A stretch of DNA of 7,946 nt, from positions 1 to 7,946 of the forward strand of contig JAHDGO010000079.1 in NCBI GenBank assembly GCA_020627605.1, written 5' to 3'. This DNA comes from Yoonia sp. (GTDB lineage: Bacteria > Pseudomonadota > Alphaproteobacteria > Rhodobacterales > Rhodobacteraceae). Each line of letters opens with the position of its first letter. Position 1 is the stretch's first letter. Positions 6,408 to 7,946 of the stretch are shown here, in pieces. The position numbers and the translations under genes are program-made. The notes beneath the pieces are model-generated. The model was given only the letters and a program-made list of their open reading frames with translations. It made no database searches and was not told the origin of the DNA.

Positions 6408-6902
6408 ATGGCGCTGGATCGCTGGATCGCACTCATTTTCATCGCGTTTTGCTGTGTCTACGGCTACGCGGCATTTTTCACCATGGACCAGCTGTTGCCG
6501 CCCTTCATGCAGCGCAATCCCGTCTGGCCATCCACATTCCCCAAATTGCTGGCCGTGCTGGGCTGCATCGTCGGCGTGATCGTCCTTCTGGGGATCGAGA
6601 AACCGCAGGACGAAGGCGAAGGAAACGCCACCGACATCAACTATCGCCGCCTGTCCGAATACAAGACAGGTCAGGCCAACGCCCTTTTGGTTCTGATGGT
6701 CGCCTATGCCCTGTTGCTGCGGCCCGCCGGGTTCCTGCTTGCCACAGTGGGCTTTCTGGTGCTCGGCAGCGCCATTCTGGGCGAGCGTAAATTTCACATC
6801 ATGATCCCTGTCGCCCTCTGCGCGGCTGGTGGGGTCTGGTATCTGGTGCAAGAGGTGCTTGGCATCTTCCTGCGCCCATTTCCGTTTTTTCTGGGGGTCT
6901 GA
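6408..6902 (+). CDS. tctB: TctB: small membrane subunit of a tripartite tricarboxylate transporter
   Basis: This 164-residue inner-membrane protein is the poorly conserved small partner of TctA. It fits the family by length, by about four to five predicted hydrophobic segments (5-24, 45-63, 91-123 as a probable hairpin pair, and 131-155) and by the conserved-looking FPKLLAVLG (44-52). A polar loop (64-88) carries several charged residues. The start is the ATG at 6408 with a GGGGGGAAG site just ahead. The stop is three bases before tctA, so the two are translated from one message. Identification rests more on position between tctC and tctA than on strong motifs. Its role in the complex is not well defined for the family. 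Confidence 0.92.
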   Translation: MALDRWIALIFIAFCCVYGYAAFFTMDQLLPPFMQRNPVWPSTFPKLLAVLGCIVGVIVLLGIEKPQDEGEGNATDINYRRLSEYKTGQANALLVLMVAYALLLRPAGFLLATVGFLVLGSAILGERKFHIMIPVALCAAGGVWYLVQEVLGIFLRPFPFFLGV

Positions 6903-6905
6903 ACC

Positions 6906-7946
6906 ATGCTCGAAGGCATCATGATCGGCCTGCAGGCCGCATTTTCCGTCCAAAACATCCTGATGGTGGTCGCCGGTTGCCTGATCGGCACATTCATCGG
7001 GATGCTGCCCGGTCTGGGGCCGATGTCGATCATCGCAATCATGATCCCCGTGGCCATCACGCTGGGTGATCCTGCGGCGGCGCTGATCCTGCTGGCCGGG
7101 GTCTACTACGGCGCGATTTTTGGCGGATCGACCTCTTCGATCCTGTTGAACGCGCCGGGTGTGGCAGGGACGGTGGCAACCAGTTTTGACGGCTACCCGA
7201 TGGCGCGCAACGGACAGGCCGGCAAGGCCCTGACAATTGCCGCAGTCGCCAGTTTCGCCGGCGGCACCATCGGGGCCATCCTGTTGATGATCTTCGCCCC
7301 TGCACTGTCATCGGTGGCCTTGCTGTTTCACTCGGCTGAATACTTTGCGCTGATGGTCGTGGGTCTGTCGGCCATCGCGGCCTTTGCGGGGACCGGTCAG
7401 GTCGCCAAGGCATTGATGATGACCCTGCTTGGCCTGATCCTTGCCACCGTCGGCGAAGGCGCATTGTTCAACATGCCGCGCTTTACGATGGGTCTGATGG
7501 ATCTGCAGTCGGGCATTTCCTTTATCACGCTGGCCATGGCGATGTTCGCCCTGCCAGAGGCGCTGTTTCTGGTGCTGAACCCTGCACGCGGTGCTTCTCA
7601 GGGTGAAGGTGGCAAGATCGAGAACCTGCGCTTTTCCCGTGAAGAGGGCAAAGCCATGATACCGGTCATCGGGCGCCAGTCGATCCAGGGGTTCTTTATC
7701 GGCGTGCTGCCCGGTGCAGGTGCGACCATCGCGTCATTCCTGGGCTACGCGGTAGAGCGCAATATCGCCAAAGGCGATGAGCAGGCCGAATTTGGCAAAG
7801 GGTCCGTCAAAGGCCTTGCCGCACCAGAGACGGCCAACAACGCCGCCTGTACCGGCTCTTTCGTGCCGCTGCTGACGCTTGGCATTCCGGGCTCTGGCAC
7901 GACAGCTATCCTGCTGGGCGCGTTGATCGCGCTGAACGTGACACCC
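6906..7946 (+). CDS. tctA: TctA: large membrane subunit of a tripartite tricarboxylate transporter (3' end beyond window)
   Basis: This is the main transport subunit, a secondary (ion-driven) carrier in the inner membrane that accepts substrate from TctC. The window holds 347 codons, open to the last base; complete proteins have about 500 residues. It starts [13 protein letters not shown] at the ATG 6906-6908, three bases after tctB, with a GGGGG site inside the tctB end. Family signatures are [14 protein letters not shown] (27-40), [19 protein letters not shown] (67-85) and [15 protein letters not shown] (305-319) followed by [19 protein letters not shown] (322-340). Two halves echo each other: IGMLPGLG (31-38) matches IGVLPGAG (265-272), and the GGSTSSILL segment matches GSGTTAILL, an internal duplication typical of this carrier. 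Many hydrophobic helices separate them. No sign of frameshift. Confidence 0.96.
   Translation, partial: MLEGIMIGLQAAFSVQNILMVVAGCLIGTFIGMLPGLGPMSIIAIMIPVAITLGDPAAALILLAGVYYGAIFGGSTSSILLNAPGVAGTVATSFDGYPMARNGQAGKALTIAAVASFAGGTIGAILLMIFAPALSSVALLFHSAEYFALMVVGLSAIAAFAGTGQVAKALMMTLLGLILATVGEGALFNMPRFTMGLMDLQSGISFITLAMAMFALPEALFLVLNPARGASQGEGGKIENLRFSREEGKAMIPVIGRQSIQGFFIGVLPGAGATIASFLGYAVERNIAKGDEQAEFGKGSVKGLAAPETANNAACTGSFVPLLTLGIPGSGTTAILLGALIALNVTP

Noticed and set aside
6330..6953. 207-codon open frame antisense to tctB
   Set aside because: Low-complexity, Gln/His/Asp-rich translation opposite a membrane protein, as expected from reading hydrophobic codons in reverse.

Overview
The window is GC-rich, tightly packed and bacterial. 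It most likely comes from an alphaproteobacterium of the Rhodobacterales (Roseobacter-like). This rests on protein style, codon choice and operon layout; there is no rRNA or marker gene to confirm it. No mobile elements, tRNAs, CRISPR arrays or broken genes were seen. Coding density is near complete, and no gene-free stretch exceeds about 130 bases.

The centre is a divergent tripartite tricarboxylate transporter (TTT) locus. Rightward from 5337 run tctC (periplasmic binding protein), tctB (small membrane subunit) and tctA (large membrane subunit, cut by the window end). Leftward from 5206 run tctD (OmpR-family response regulator) and tctE (sensor histidine kinase), joined by an ATGA overlap. 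The 130-base region between them holds two perfect GTGTCAG copies exactly 11 bases apart, the spacing expected of an OmpR/PhoB-family operator. These are the best candidate TctD site. A 10-bp perfect GC hairpin without a U-tract lies between tctC and tctB and may set a high ratio of binding protein to membrane subunits.

The kinase gene runs 43 bases into a third gene of the signalling operon, a periplasmic iron(III)/phosphosugar-type (AfuA/FbpA-like) binding protein. No matching ABC permease or ATPase lies beside it in the window. This arrangement resembles known three-component sensors (HptA-HptRS, PgtC-PgtBA), so the protein may be the ligand-sensing partner of TctE. It is the most interesting hypothesis here.

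Further left on the same strand, after an 86-base gap, comes a dipeptide/oligopeptide-type ABC importer: a family 5 solute-binding protein followed by a DppB-like permease that runs off the window start. The rest of that importer (DppC, ATPases) would lie beyond the left edge. Whether it is co-transcribed with the tctDE operon cannot be settled from sequence alone; a small palindrome before its first gene suggests it may have its own control.
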